Positions 26,552 to 34,669 of a stretch of DNA of 64,000 bases are shown here, piece by piece. Origin of the DNA: Zobellia barbeyronii (lineage in GTDB: Bacteria; Bacteroidota; Bacteroidia; Flavobacteriales; Flavobacteriaceae). The notes under the pieces are model-generated. The model did not search any database and was not told the origin of the DNA. It saw nothing but the letters and a program-made list of their open reading frames with translations. The stretch covers positions 434,001-498,000 of the forward strand of contig NZ_JACATN010000003.1 of assembly GCF_018603515.1 (NCBI RefSeq). The letters run 5' to 3'. Both the position numbers and the translations under genes were made by a program. Positions within the stretch are counted from its first letter, which is position 1. Each line of letters starts with the position of its first letter.

Positions 26552-28246
26552 ATGCATAAGACTACCGAACGCAAATGGTGGAAAGAAGGTGTTGTTTATC
26601 AAATTTATCCTAGAAGTTTTCAAGATACTACCGGTAATGGTATTGGGGATTTACAAGGTATCATCAAAAGACTTGATTATATAAAAAGTCTTGGTGTAGA
26701 CATCATTTGGCTCAACCCTGTGTATACCTCTCCAAATGACGACAATGGTTACGATATTTCTGATTACAGAAATATTATGGCCGAGTTTGGTACTATGGCT
26801 GACATAGATGAGCTAATGGCAGAAATGAAGAAAAGAGATCTTCGTTTGGTCATGGACCTTGTTGTAAATCATAGTAGTGATGAGCACGAATGGTTTGTAG
26901 AATCCAGGAAGTCCAGAGACAATGAGTACCGGGATTATTACCACTGGTGGCCAGCCGAGAAAGGTACGCCTCCAAAGCGTTTTAGTTATTTTGATGTGGA
27001 CAGTAATGCTTGGAAATATGATGAACCTACAGATTCCTATTACCTACACTATTATTCAGCAAAACAGCCAGACCTAAAATGGGAGAATTCAAAAGTAAGG
27101 GAAGAAGTATATGACCTTATGAAGTTCTGGTTCGAAAAAGGTGTTGACGGTTTTCGTATGGATGTAATTTCAACTATTTCTAAAGACACAACCTACCCAG
27201 AGCTTCCTACAAAATATAATGGCGATTTTATTCCTTACTATGCAGATGGACCACATTTGCATGAATATATAAAAGAAATGAACCAAGAGGTTCTTAGCAA
27301 GTATGATGTTATGACCGTGGGCGAAGCACCGGGTGTTAGCAAAGAACAAGCTTTGAATTTTGTTGATGAAGACCGTAACGAACTTAACATGTTCTTTCAC
27401 TTTAGTCTTATGTCACTAGACCGTGAGCCCGGCGAAACCTTTAAGATGAGGCAAGAAAAGTGGAAGCTTACCGAGTTTAAAAAAATCTTTTCAGAGTGGG
27501 ATGATGTTTTTGCTAAAAAAGGCTGGGGAAGCTTGTATTTAAACAATCATGATTTTCCAAGAAGTGTTAGCCGCTGGGGTAACGACTCTAAAATGCATTG
27601 GCAAAACTCTGCTACTTTATTACAAACTTTTTTACTTTCTATGAGAGGTACTCCTTATTTTCTCTACGGAGAAGAAATAGGTATGACCAATATAAAATTT
27701 GATCGTATAACCGACTATCAGGACATCAATACGCGTACCCGCTATGAAGGCATTAAAAAGGCGGGTGGCGACCTAGAAGCCTTCTTAAAAGACGAGAAAA
27801 AAGCAGGAAGAGACAATGCCAGAACCCCAATGCAATGGGATACCAAATTAAACTCCGGATTCTCTGAGGGTAAAACATGGCTTAAGGTAAACGATAATTT
27901 TAAAGAGGGTATTAATGTTGCCGAACAAGAACCTGAAAAAGACTCTGTTCTTAACTACTTTAGAAGTATGGTCAAGGTTCGAAAAAATCACCTTGCGCTA
28001 GTATATGGGGATTACCGCTTATTATTGGCGGACAACGAGCAGGTTTATGCCTATTTGCGAACATGGGAAGATGAACGCTTTTTAGTTTTATTGAATTTTT
28101 CAACCAAAAGAAACTCGGTTACAATAGATGAAATCCATTTTGACAAGGCACATCTTATAATTTCTAATGATGATGCAGAAAACAATAAAACTGACAATAG
28201 TTTTGAGCTTACACCTTACCAAGCAGTAATCTATAAAGTCTTCTGA
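26552..28246 (+). CDS. GH13 alpha-glucosidase (oligo-1,6-glucosidase type)
   Basis: A 564-residue GH13 enzyme of the subfamily 31 type. WWKEGVVYQIYPRSFQDTTG opens the barrel. Region I is DLVVNHSSDEH (102-112). Region II is DGFRMDVIS with nucleophile Asp204. Region III is TVGEAPG with acid/base Glu258. Region IV is NNHDFPR with Asp334. Members hydrolyse alpha-1,4 or alpha-1,6 bonds in short maltooligosaccharides, isomaltose or sucrose. No signal peptide is present, so it is cytoplasmic. The residue after the nucleophile is Val, which in this group is associated with alpha-1,6 activity; that is a tentative reading. It is monocistronic, and its 3' end overlaps the convergent NADH dehydrogenase gene by 16 bp. 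Confidence 0.9.
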   Translation: MHKTTERKWWKEGVVYQIYPRSFQDTTGNGIGDLQGIIKRLDYIKSLGVDIIWLNPVYTSPNDDNGYDISDYRNIMAEFGTMADIDELMAEMKKRDLRLVMDLVVNHSSDEHEWFVESRKSRDNEYRDYYHWWPAEKGTPPKRFSYFDVDSNAWKYDEPTDSYYLHYYSAKQPDLKWENSKVREEVYDLMKFWFEKGVDGFRMDVISTISKDTTYPELPTKYNGDFIPYYADGPHLHEYIKEMNQEVLSKYDVMTVGEAPGVSKEQALNFVDEDRNELNMFFHFSLMSLDREPGETFKMRQEKWKLTEFKKIFSEWDDVFAKKGWGSLYLNNHDFPRSVSRWGNDSKMHWQNSATLLQTFLLSMRGTPYFLYGEEIGMTNIKFDRITDYQDINTRTRYEGIKKAGGDLEAFLKDEKKAGRDNARTPMQWDTKLNSGFSEGKTWLKVNDNFKEGINVAEQEPEKDSVLNYFRSMVKVRKNHLALVYGDYRLLLADNEQVYAYLRTWEDERFLVLLNFSTKRNSVTIDEIHFDKAHLIISNDDAENNKTDNSFELTPYQAVIYKVF

Positions 28247-29553
28247 TCTTTAAATAAAGAATAGTCGCGTTGGTAGGGACGTATGATCAATCGTGCTTCC
28301 CTATCAAAACGCACATAATTGTATACCCAATTTACAAATACCACTACTCTATTTCTGAAACCTATTAGAAAGAATAAGTGAACGAACATCCACACAAACC
28401 AAGCAAAAACTCCTTGGAACCTGTAATTTTTCATATCTACCACTGCCTTATTACGGCCTACGGTAGCCATACTTCCTTTGTCTTTATAAACAAACGCTTT
28501 CATAGGTTCGTCACGAACTAATCTTAATAAGTTATCACCCAAATTCCTTCCTTGTTGAATAGCGGGTTGAGCCATCATTGGATGACCATGGGGTGTATCC
28601 TCCGTTTGCATACAAGCTATATCGCCAACAGCAAAAATGGCATCCTGACCTAAAATCTGATTGAACTCATTTACTTTAAGTCTATTTCCTCTTACCAAAA
28701 ACTCTTCGGCATCTAACCCACCAATGGGAACACCTTTAACTCCTGCAGCCCATACCAGAGTGGCAGCCTCAAATTTCAGTTCTGTTTTAGTATCTGCCGT
28801 TTTACCATCATAACTGGTAACCCGTGTGTTTTTCCAAATATGTACACCAAGGCTTTCTAAAAATTCTTCTGCTTTTTTAGAGGCATTATCACTCATGCCC
28901 TTCAATATTCTATCTCCAGACTGCACCAAGTTTATTTGCGCTCTACGCGTATCTAAGTCCGGATAATCTTTGGGAAGAATTCCCTTTTTAATTTCAGCCA
29001 AAGCTCCAGCAAGTTCAACACCTGTAGGTCCTCCGCCAACAATAACGAAATTCATAAGCGCATCCCGCTCATGAAGGTCATCGGTCAAAAGTGCCTGCTC
29101 AAAATTCTCCAATATTAGACTTCTAAGATTTAGAGATTGTGGGATGGTCTTCATGGCCATACCATTGGCCTCTATGGCTGTATTACCGAAAAAATTTGTT
29201 GTGGAGCCAGCTGCTATTACCAAATAATCATACCGTAATTCACCAATATTGGTAATTATCGTTTTTGATTCAGGCACTACCGATTGCACCTCTGCCAAGC
29301 GAAAAAAGAAGTTACTGTAATCCTGCAAAATCTTACGAATAGGATATGCAATGGAATCTGGTTCTAAACCACCCGTAGAAACTTGATAAAGAAGAGGTTG
29401 AAAGGTATGGTAGTTATTCTTATCTAGAAGCACTACCTGCACTTCTTTCTTACTTAATTTTTTAGCTAAGGCTACGCCCCCAAAACCACCGCCAACGATT
29501 ACGATTCGTGGTAGGCTAGATTTAGGTAAGTTAAGTGCATCTGTGTCTGACAT
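28231..29553 (-). CDS. ndh: Type II NADH dehydrogenase (NDH-2)
   Basis: A 440-residue flavoprotein with two Rossmann motifs: FAD-binding VIVGGGFGGVALAKKL near the N-terminus and NADH-binding FVIVGGGPTGVELAGAL near the middle. NYHTFQPLLYQVSTGGLEPD is a signature of NDH-2. The C-terminal region contains amphipathic or hydrophobic segments (FAWFVWMFVHLFFLIGFRNR) that anchor the enzyme to the inner membrane. It passes electrons from NADH to menaquinone without proton pumping. The ATG at 29553 follows a good TTG-N18-TAATTTTG promoter. The 3' end overlaps the convergent GH13 gene by 16 bp. Confidence 0.9.
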   Translation of the reverse strand: MSDTDALNLPKSSLPRIVIVGGGFGGVALAKKLSKKEVQVVLLDKNNYHTFQPLLYQVSTGGLEPDSIAYPIRKILQDYSNFFFRLAEVQSVVPESKTIITNIGELRYDYLVIAAGSTTNFFGNTAIEANGMAMKTIPQSLNLRSLILENFEQALLTDDLHERDALMNFVIVGGGPTGVELAGALAEIKKGILPKDYPDLDTRRAQINLVQSGDRILKGMSDNASKKAEEFLESLGVHIWKNTRVTSYDGKTADTKTELKFEAATLVWAAGVKGVPIGGLDAEEFLVRGNRLKVNEFNQILGQDAIFAVGDIACMQTEDTPHGHPMMAQPAIQQGRNLGDNLLRLVRDEPMKAFVYKDKGSMATVGRNKAVVDMKNYRFQGVFAWFVWMFVHLFFLIGFRNRVVVFVNWVYNYVRFDREARLIIRPYQRDYSLFKDQKTL

Positions 29554-29874
29554 GTTTCAAAATATCGGCAAAATTAAACATTCATTGACTACCCCAACCG
29601 ATAAACTATGCGTTTTATTATATTTAAATCAGTAAAAAACGTAAGAAAATTCACTATTTTGCATGATTTGTTCATTTCTAAAATCAATCAGGAAAAATTA
29701 AATGAGAAAATAATAAGTTAAATTTCTTCCATTTGTCTAATCATAATCCTCTAACAATCAATATAATTTCAATCATTACTATTATAATCTCAAATTTAAA
29801 CTCACCACATATAAATTTATGTGTAACAATTAATCCTTTTAGGCTACCTATAGTCTAACAACCTACCAACTGGA
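29554..29874. other. AT-rich intergenic region between ndh and the second sigma gene
   Basis: It holds the ndh promoter and, nearer the sigma gene, an inverted repeat CACATA-N6-TATGTG (29806-29823), which is a possible operator. A 37-codon open frame at 29608-29721 has no recognisable similarity and was not called. No RNA gene was seen. Confidence 0.5.
29569..29597 (-). promoter_or_regulatory. Promoter of ndh
   Basis: Minus strand: TTG (29595-29597), an 18-nt spacer, TAATTTTG (29569-29576), then 15 nt to the ATG. Both elements fit the Bacteroidota consensus. Confidence 0.6.
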
Positions 29875-30369
29875 GTGAATAACGAACTGGAACATCAATT
29901 TGTGACGGAACTTGAGAGCAATCAAAACATTGTTCACAAGGTCTGTACATTGTATACCAACGATAGAGATTCGCATAACGACCTGTTTCAAGAAATTACG
30001 ATACAACTATGGAAAGCCTACCCCAAATTTAGGGGAGAGTCTAAATTTAGCACTTGGATGTATCGTGTGGCACTGAATACAGCAATTACGTTATACAGAA
30101 AATCTAAAAGACGTGTTCAGACGCAAGACTATGAATCGGTAATTTTTAAAATTAAAGCCGACGAATATGATGCTACTCAAGAAGAGCAATTAAAGCTCAT
30201 GTACAAGGCTGTAAAACAACTGGGCGATATAGATAAAGCACTAGTATTTTTATATCTGGAGGATAAAGATTACCGCGAAATAAGTGAAACACTTGGTATT
30301 AGCGAAGTAAATGCGCGCGTGAAGATGAATCGTATCAAGAAAAAATTAAGAACCGTATTGAATCCTTAA
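29875..30369 (+). CDS. ECF-type sigma factor
   Basis: A 164-residue sigma-70 family protein. Region 2 includes TNDRDSHNDLFQEITIQLWK and FSTWMYRVALNTAITLYRK. Region 4 is at about 105-160 (KALVFLYLEDKDYREISETL, then GISEVNARVKMNRIKKKLR). The start is GTG at 29875; no ATG lies near enough in frame. The LYLEDKDYREIAE-type region 4 is common in Bacteroidota sigma factors paired with small multi-pass membrane proteins. The next gene, 12 nt downstream, encodes exactly such a protein. Confidence 0.87.
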   Translation: MNNELEHQFVTELESNQNIVHKVCTLYTNDRDSHNDLFQEITIQLWKAYPKFRGESKFSTWMYRVALNTAITLYRKSKRRVQTQDYESVIFKIKADEYDATQEEQLKLMYKAVKQLGDIDKALVFLYLEDKDYREISETLGISEVNARVKMNRIKKKLRTVLNP

Positions 30370-30381
30370 GGAGATGATATT

Positions 30382-31029
30382 ATGGACGAATTAGACCTTT
30401 TAAAGAAAGACTGGCAAAAGAAGGGAGATCAACTTCCTAAATTGACCTATAACGATATACATAAAATGACATGGAAGAAATCATCATCCATAGTCAAGTG
30501 GATACTAATTATCAGTATTCTTGAAATTGCGTTACCTAACCTTCTCTATTTAATACCCTCCTTTAGACAAAGTATGAGCATCTACGAAAATACTATCGTA
30601 GACAAGTACTTTTTAGGTATGACCGTTATTTATTACTTAGTAATTTTTTACTTCATTTACCAATTCTACAGACGATACAAAGAAATATCCGTACTGGATA
30701 GCGCCAAAGGCCTTATGCGCAAAATCATTAGAACAAGAAGAACTGTAAAGTACTACGTGATATTTTCATTATCCACCATACTTGTATTCATAGCAATAGT
30801 CATTATAGGTATTTACCTAAATGATAGTTTCATGGATAATTTTACAGAAATGGCAGGTGATTCTAACTCGGTTTCGCCAGAAAAACTAAAAACAACTCTA
30901 ATGGTATCTATGGCTATTTTAGGTGTTGTTATGATAGCTTTCTTTGGAGGAGTCTACTTTCTACTATATGGTCTACTCCTTCGTAAGTTGAAAAAGAATT
31001 ATAAAGAACTAAGAAAGTTAGAAGTCTAG
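30382..31029 (+). CDS. Multi-pass membrane partner of the sigma factor
   Basis: A 215-residue protein with a cytoplasmic N-terminus (MDELDLLKKDWQKKGDQLPK) and four hydrophobic segments at about 36-58, 77-98, 118-143 and 172-197. The N-terminal LDLLKKDWQK motif recurs in Bacteroidota membrane proteins encoded after ECF sigma genes, where it may bind the sigma factor. It may be an unconventional anti-sigma factor. That role is inferred from operon position. Its stop codon shares the palindrome CTAG with the stop of the convergent acyltransferase gene. Confidence 0.6.
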   Translation: MDELDLLKKDWQKKGDQLPKLTYNDIHKMTWKKSSSIVKWILIISILEIALPNLLYLIPSFRQSMSIYENTIVDKYFLGMTVIYYLVIFYFIYQFYRRYKEISVLDSAKGLMRKIIRTRRTVKYYVIFSLSTILVFIAIVIIGIYLNDSFMDNFTEMAGDSNSVSPEKLKTTLMVSMAILGVVMIAFFGGVYFLLYGLLLRKLKKNYKELRKLEV

Positions 31030-31841
31030 ATTTTATGTCTATTCCGGTATCTTCTTAATTCATTCTCTTCTTCGTAAGCCAATAGGTCCTTTTTAGAAAT
31101 CACCTTTAAGAAAGATGGGTGTTGCTCAATAGCATATTCTAACTTTTCTATGATAGAATCAAAGGATTCGTTTTCATAGTCTATATCTAGAGGCTCTTTA
31201 ATTACTATGGATTGAAGAATACCTTTCTTCTTAATACGAAGTCCCTTTTTATCAAAAGAACGTCTAAAACCATCAATAACCACAGGAACTACAACTGGCT
31301 TGTATTTTTTAATAATGTGTGCAGTACCCTTTCTAAGCGGCTTCCACGGTGTAGTTGTCCCTTGCGGAAAAGTAATTACCCAACCATCTTTTAGTGCCGT
31401 CCCGATACTTGAAATATCGCTCATTTTCACTTGTCGGTTAATGTCCTTTCCTTCTGCACGCCAAGTTCGTTCTACACTTACTGAACCTGCGTAAGCAAAT
31501 ATTTTAGTCAGAATACTCTTTTTCATGGTTTCCGCTGCTGCAACATAATACATGTTTACCTTAGGATTCCAGATATAACCTACATTTTTAATATTATTAT
31601 CACGCCCTTTAAGACTTGCATTGAACACGTGAAACATGGCAACAACATCTGCAAAGTATGTCTGGTGGTTGCTTACAAAAAGTACATTCCTTTCCGGAAG
31701 TGCCCGGATAATATCCGAACCCTCTATTTCTAGACTGTTAAATCGCTTATACCTAGAATGCGTAACTAACCCAATAAGACGGATAAGCCACTTTTTTAGA
31801 AACAAGATATGTCCGAAAGGATTTTCCTTAAATATTCCCAT
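31026..31841 (-). CDS. PlsC-like 1-acylglycerol-3-phosphate acyltransferase with variant motifs
   Basis: About 271 residues from the ATG at 31841 (MGIFKENPFGHILFLKKWLI). An in-frame ATG 60 nt further upstream would overlap the Nudix gene and lacks the conserved start. Acyltransferase block I reads SNHQTYFADV, which is His-x5-Asp rather than the canonical His-x4-Asp. Block III reads FPQGTTT in place of FPEGTRS. The order and spacing of the blocks otherwise fit the PlsC/LPLAT fold. Such enzymes transfer acyl groups to glycerophosphate or other lipid head groups at the membrane. The variant motifs may mean a different acceptor, such as an amino lipid, but this is inference. It lies 25 nt after the Nudix gene in the same direction. 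Confidence 0.75.
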   Translation of the reverse strand: MGIFKENPFGHILFLKKWLIRLIGLVTHSRYKRFNSLEIEGSDIIRALPERNVLFVSNHQTYFADVVAMFHVFNASLKGRDNNIKNVGYIWNPKVNMYYVAAAETMKKSILTKIFAYAGSVSVERTWRAEGKDINRQVKMSDISSIGTALKDGWVITFPQGTTTPWKPLRKGTAHIIKKYKPVVVPVVIDGFRRSFDKKGLRIKKKGILQSIVIKEPLDIDYENESFDSIIEKLEYAIEQHPSFLKVISKKDLLAYEEENELRRYRNRHKI

Positions 31842-31866
31842 AGAAAGCAAAAATACGAATTTACCC

Positions 31867-32511
31867 CTATAAAACCTGTTGTAACAAGGCCTTGATTTCA
31901 CTAAGCATCATTCCTGTTGCTCCCCAAACGGTATAACCATTTAATTTAAAGGCAGGTACGGGTACATTTGAAGCGTAAGAAGTAGTCATTTCTTCTGTAA
32001 AAATGTTAGCGTCATCCATAAAATCCATCAAAGGAACCTCAACTAGTTCTTCTACTTCAGTCTCTTGAAGTAAAAAAGGCTCCGCGCCATTGTAAAGCCC
32101 CATAAACGGGTGCACATCAAAATTACTTGGTGGAATATAAATCTCCGTTAAAGATTTAATGATCTTTACGCTATTTGGCTCTACACCTACTTCTTCATGA
32201 GTTTCCCTAAGTGCCGTGGCCATCATATTAATATCTTCTGCTTCTACTTGCCCTCCTGGAAAACCAATCTGATTGGAGTGCACATCCTTAGGATGGCTCT
32301 TTCGTAAAATGAGCAATAAACGTGTTAAATTGGCCTCATCTGGGTAAAAAAGGGCCATAACAGCAGCTTTTTTAGTTATTTGAGGCTTTTTACGAGCATC
32401 TTGTAACTCCTCTAACCTAAATTGAGGAGCCATTTTTAAATGCGAAGCCTCACCGGGTAAAGGCAGATTCTTTATTTTTGGGATTCGAATAGAGAAATCA
32501 TCAAAATTCAT
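31867..32511 (-). CDS. Nudix hydrolase, CoA pyrophosphatase-like
   Basis: A 214-residue Nudix protein. The box is GGQVEAEDINMMATALRETH followed by EEVG, fitting Gx5Ex7REUxEExGU. It is preceded by the NQIGFPGG motif that marks the CoA diphosphatase (NudL/YeaB) group. These enzymes split CoA into 3',5'-ADP and phosphopantetheine. The N-terminus MNFDDFSIRIPKIKNLPLPG looks conserved, which supports the ATG at 32511. That ATG forms a CATG palindrome with the start of the divergent prolyl isomerase gene, so its promoter must lie inside the neighbouring gene. The acyltransferase gene follows. Confidence 0.87.
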   Translation of the reverse strand: MNFDDFSIRIPKIKNLPLPGEASHLKMAPQFRLEELQDARKKPQITKKAAVMALFYPDEANLTRLLLILRKSHPKDVHSNQIGFPGGQVEAEDINMMATALRETHEEVGVEPNSVKIIKSLTEIYIPPSNFDVHPFMGLYNGAEPFLLQETEVEELVEVPLMDFMDDANIFTEEMTTSYASNVPVPAFKLNGYTVWGATGMMLSEIKALLQQVL

Positions 32512-33220
32512 GACAATCAGAAATTCAATTATACTAACAATATTACCACTTATTTTTCTGGCTTCCTGTGGCGAAAGTCCTAAAGAAAAGCAAAAGTCTA
32601 CAGTAGAAGTCGAAGCAAAAAAAGATTCTGTTCAAATAGATTCAACCGAAATAAAGAAAGAAAAGGAATTTGTCCTGACCGAAGAAAATGCCATCGACTT
32701 TTTCTTTCAATACCAAAAAGACCTTAAAGTTGATAAAGTAAAAATCACCACCCGATTGGGAAGCTTTACCATTCAGTTGTTTGATAATGTTCCTTATCAC
32801 AAGGCCAATTTTATTTACTTAACCCGTAAAGGTTATTTTAAAGACACCCAATTTCACCGGATAGTGAAGAACTTTATCATTCAGGGTGGAAATTCCGATG
32901 ACGTAAAAACCGGAAGAAAACGAAGTGAAATAGGTCGCTATTTACTCCCTCCAGATACTAGAAAAGGGCATAAACACCATAGAGGTGTAATATCTATGCC
33001 CAGTAGTGAAATTAACAATCCACATATGTTGGCATCACCTTTTGAGTTTTTCATTGTGGTAACAAAACCGGGATCATATCATTTAGATGGTGATTTCACC
33101 CCTTTTGGAAAAGTTATTGAAGGTATGGATGTTGTGGATAAAATAAACAGCGTAGAAATTGGTGAGGGCGATTGGCCTTCACAGAATATATACATCCAAA
33201 ACGCTGAAGTAGTAGAATAG
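32510..33220 (+). CDS. Cyclophilin-type peptidyl-prolyl isomerase lipoprotein
   Basis: A 236-residue protein with lipoprotein signal MTIRNSIILTILPLIFLASC. A charged linker of about 45 residues leads to a cyclophilin domain (about 75-235). FHRIVKNFIIQGGNSDD carries the catalytic Arg and the Gln-Gly-Gly stretch. ASPFEFFIVVTKPGSYHLDG and FGKVIEGMDVVDKI complete the fold. It catalyses cis-trans isomerisation of proline in envelope proteins from the periplasmic side of a membrane. A roughly 15-residue insertion (RYLLPPDTRKGHKHHRG) replaces the usual tight loop and is typical of Bacteroidota cyclophilins. The ATG shares CATG with the Nudix start. Confidence 0.88.
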   Translation: MTIRNSIILTILPLIFLASCGESPKEKQKSTVEVEAKKDSVQIDSTEIKKEKEFVLTEENAIDFFFQYQKDLKVDKVKITTRLGSFTIQLFDNVPYHKANFIYLTRKGYFKDTQFHRIVKNFIIQGGNSDDVKTGRKRSEIGRYLLPPDTRKGHKHHRGVISMPSSEINNPHMLASPFEFFIVVTKPGSYHLDGDFTPFGKVIEGMDVVDKINSVEIGEGDWPSQNIYIQNAEVVE

Positions 33221-33229
33221 ATAGAAAGT

Positions 33230-33847
33230 CTAACTCTCTATTTTTCTATAAACATTAGGTAAGGCTATGCCAAACTTAACAGCCAATAGACGGGTAATAA
33301 TAATTATCATAATGGCTCCAACATATGCATAAGCGGCGTCAAAAGGCAAAAGCACCAGTATAAAATAACTAATACCGCCCATAATACAGGCCGTAGCATA
33401 AATTTCTTTTCTTCTAAAAATTACTGGAATCTCGTTACAAAGCATATCACGAATAACTCCCCCAAAACATGCTGTAATTGTACCTAAGGCAATACACATT
33501 ACAGGCAACAAATCTGCCGCTAAGCCTTTTTCTATACCCAGCATGGTAAAAAGACCAATACCAATAGTATCGAAAAGAAATAGGGTTCTTCGCAAATATT
33601 TTAACTGCTTTACAAAAATTACGGAAAAGATAACCGACCCTGCAATTACTGTTATGTAAATGGGTTCGCGCATCCATAGTACTGGCGTATTACCAATAAG
33701 CATATCACGTAATGTACCACCACCCACCGCAGTGACGAATGAAATTATAAAAATCCCGAACAAATCCAGTTTTTTATCCATTGCTACCAGTACCCCTGAG
33801 ATAGCAAATGCTATAGTACCTAGAATATCAATTAAAAAATAAAACAT
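33230..33847 (-). CDS. TRIC-type (UPF0126) cation channel family protein
   Basis: A 205-residue membrane protein with about seven hydrophobic segments arranged as two repeats. Each repeat contains a GGxxRD motif: AVGGGTLRDMLIG in the first and CFGGVIRDMLCN in the second. These glycine-rich kinks line the pore in prokaryotic TRIC channels of the YadS/UPF0126 family. The protein probably forms a trimeric monovalent cation channel. The start at 33847 (MFYFLIDILGTIAFAISGVL) is the standard family N-terminus. The 3' end converges with the cyclophilin gene (9 bp apart). Confidence 0.87.
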   Translation of the reverse strand: MFYFLIDILGTIAFAISGVLVAMDKKLDLFGIFIISFVTAVGGGTLRDMLIGNTPVLWMREPIYITVIAGSVIFSVIFVKQLKYLRRTLFLFDTIGIGLFTMLGIEKGLAADLLPVMCIALGTITACFGGVIRDMLCNEIPVIFRRKEIYATACIMGGISYFILVLLPFDAAYAYVGAIMIIIITRLLAVKFGIALPNVYRKIES

Positions 33848-33920
33848 GCGCTAAGAACTATTTTGAGTGTGTTTTACAATTACGCTTGGCTACGCTACCT
33901 TTCTTATCAAATTACAGTAA

Positions 33921-34637
33921 TTAAAGTTGTTGCGTGTAATAGCTATAATCCTTAATTATCCTGTCTACAAAATCAATAGGATTCATTTCCGAAGTGATGC
34001 TTGTAACTTTTTTGATTTGATCGCTCAAAGATACAATTACATTGTGGTTTCCGTTGCGTTTTGCGGCATCGTAAAATTCTTTTATGGTCTGCATTTCGCG
34101 GTCTTTAAAAACTGTTACCTGCGGGAATTGTGGTTTATAATCTTCCGGAAGATCTCGTAATAAGGTATCTTTTAAAGAAATACGTTTTTTTTCGCTGATT
34201 ACAGTTGTTCCCGCGGCGATATCTCCTACCCGCTGGCCGTTACCACGAATTAAAATAGTTAGTACAGCAACGCCTCCAGTAGTAAGAACAACATCTATAA
34301 TACGTAAAATCCATCTTACAAAGTAACTAGAGAAACCCGGTTTTGAACCATCTAATTTCACCACCCTAATCTTCATTACGGTTTTACCTACGGTTTGCCC
34401 ATCCATAAAAGTTTCTAGCAACACATAATATAAAAAGGCCGGTAAGCTAATAAGCATATAAAGTGCCCACATATCCCCAAATTCTATATCTAAAGACAGT
34501 AACCCTATAATCATTAGTATGGTATAGGCAAGGATGATTAAACTATCCATGAGATAGGCCAACATGCGGTCTCCTAGATGGGCTGTATGCTGGTTAATGG
34601 TTATATTTTGGGCTGTTTCTATTTGAAATTGTTCCAT
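33921..34637 (-). CDS. RDD-family membrane protein
   Basis: A 238-residue protein with an RDD domain: LGDRMLAYLMDSLIILAYTI carries the Arg-Asp pattern in the first TM segment. Two further TM segments follow, with the hallmark GQTVGKTVMKIRVV, and a second arginine-rich loop (RWILRIIDVVLTTG). A 90-residue cytoplasmic tail ends the protein. RDD proteins are poorly characterised; some are Na+/H+ antiporters. Here the gene is divergent from the SpoIIM-MoxR-DUF58 operon, 32 bp apart. That pairing is conserved widely in Bacteroidota and Actinobacteria, so it is probably a functional member of the set. Confidence 0.83.
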   Translation of the reverse strand: MEQFQIETAQNITINQHTAHLGDRMLAYLMDSLIILAYTILMIIGLLSLDIEFGDMWALYMLISLPAFLYYVLLETFMDGQTVGKTVMKIRVVKLDGSKPGFSSYFVRWILRIIDVVLTTGGVAVLTILIRGNGQRVGDIAAGTTVISEKKRISLKDTLLRDLPEDYKPQFPQVTVFKDREMQTIKEFYDAAKRNGNHNVIVSLSDQIKKVTSITSEMNPIDFVDRIIKDYSYYTQQL

Positions 34638-34669
34638 AGTTTCGTTTCTTTGGTATAAACCAAGAGTTG

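Noticed and set aside
29608-29721. 37-codon open frame between ndh and the sigma gene
   Set aside because: No similarity, no promoter in place and AT-rich composition; treated as non-coding.
34652-34665. Inverted repeat TTGGTATAAACCAA between the RDD and SpoIIM genes
   Set aside because: Arms of 5 bp are too short to separate from chance in a short AT-rich gap.
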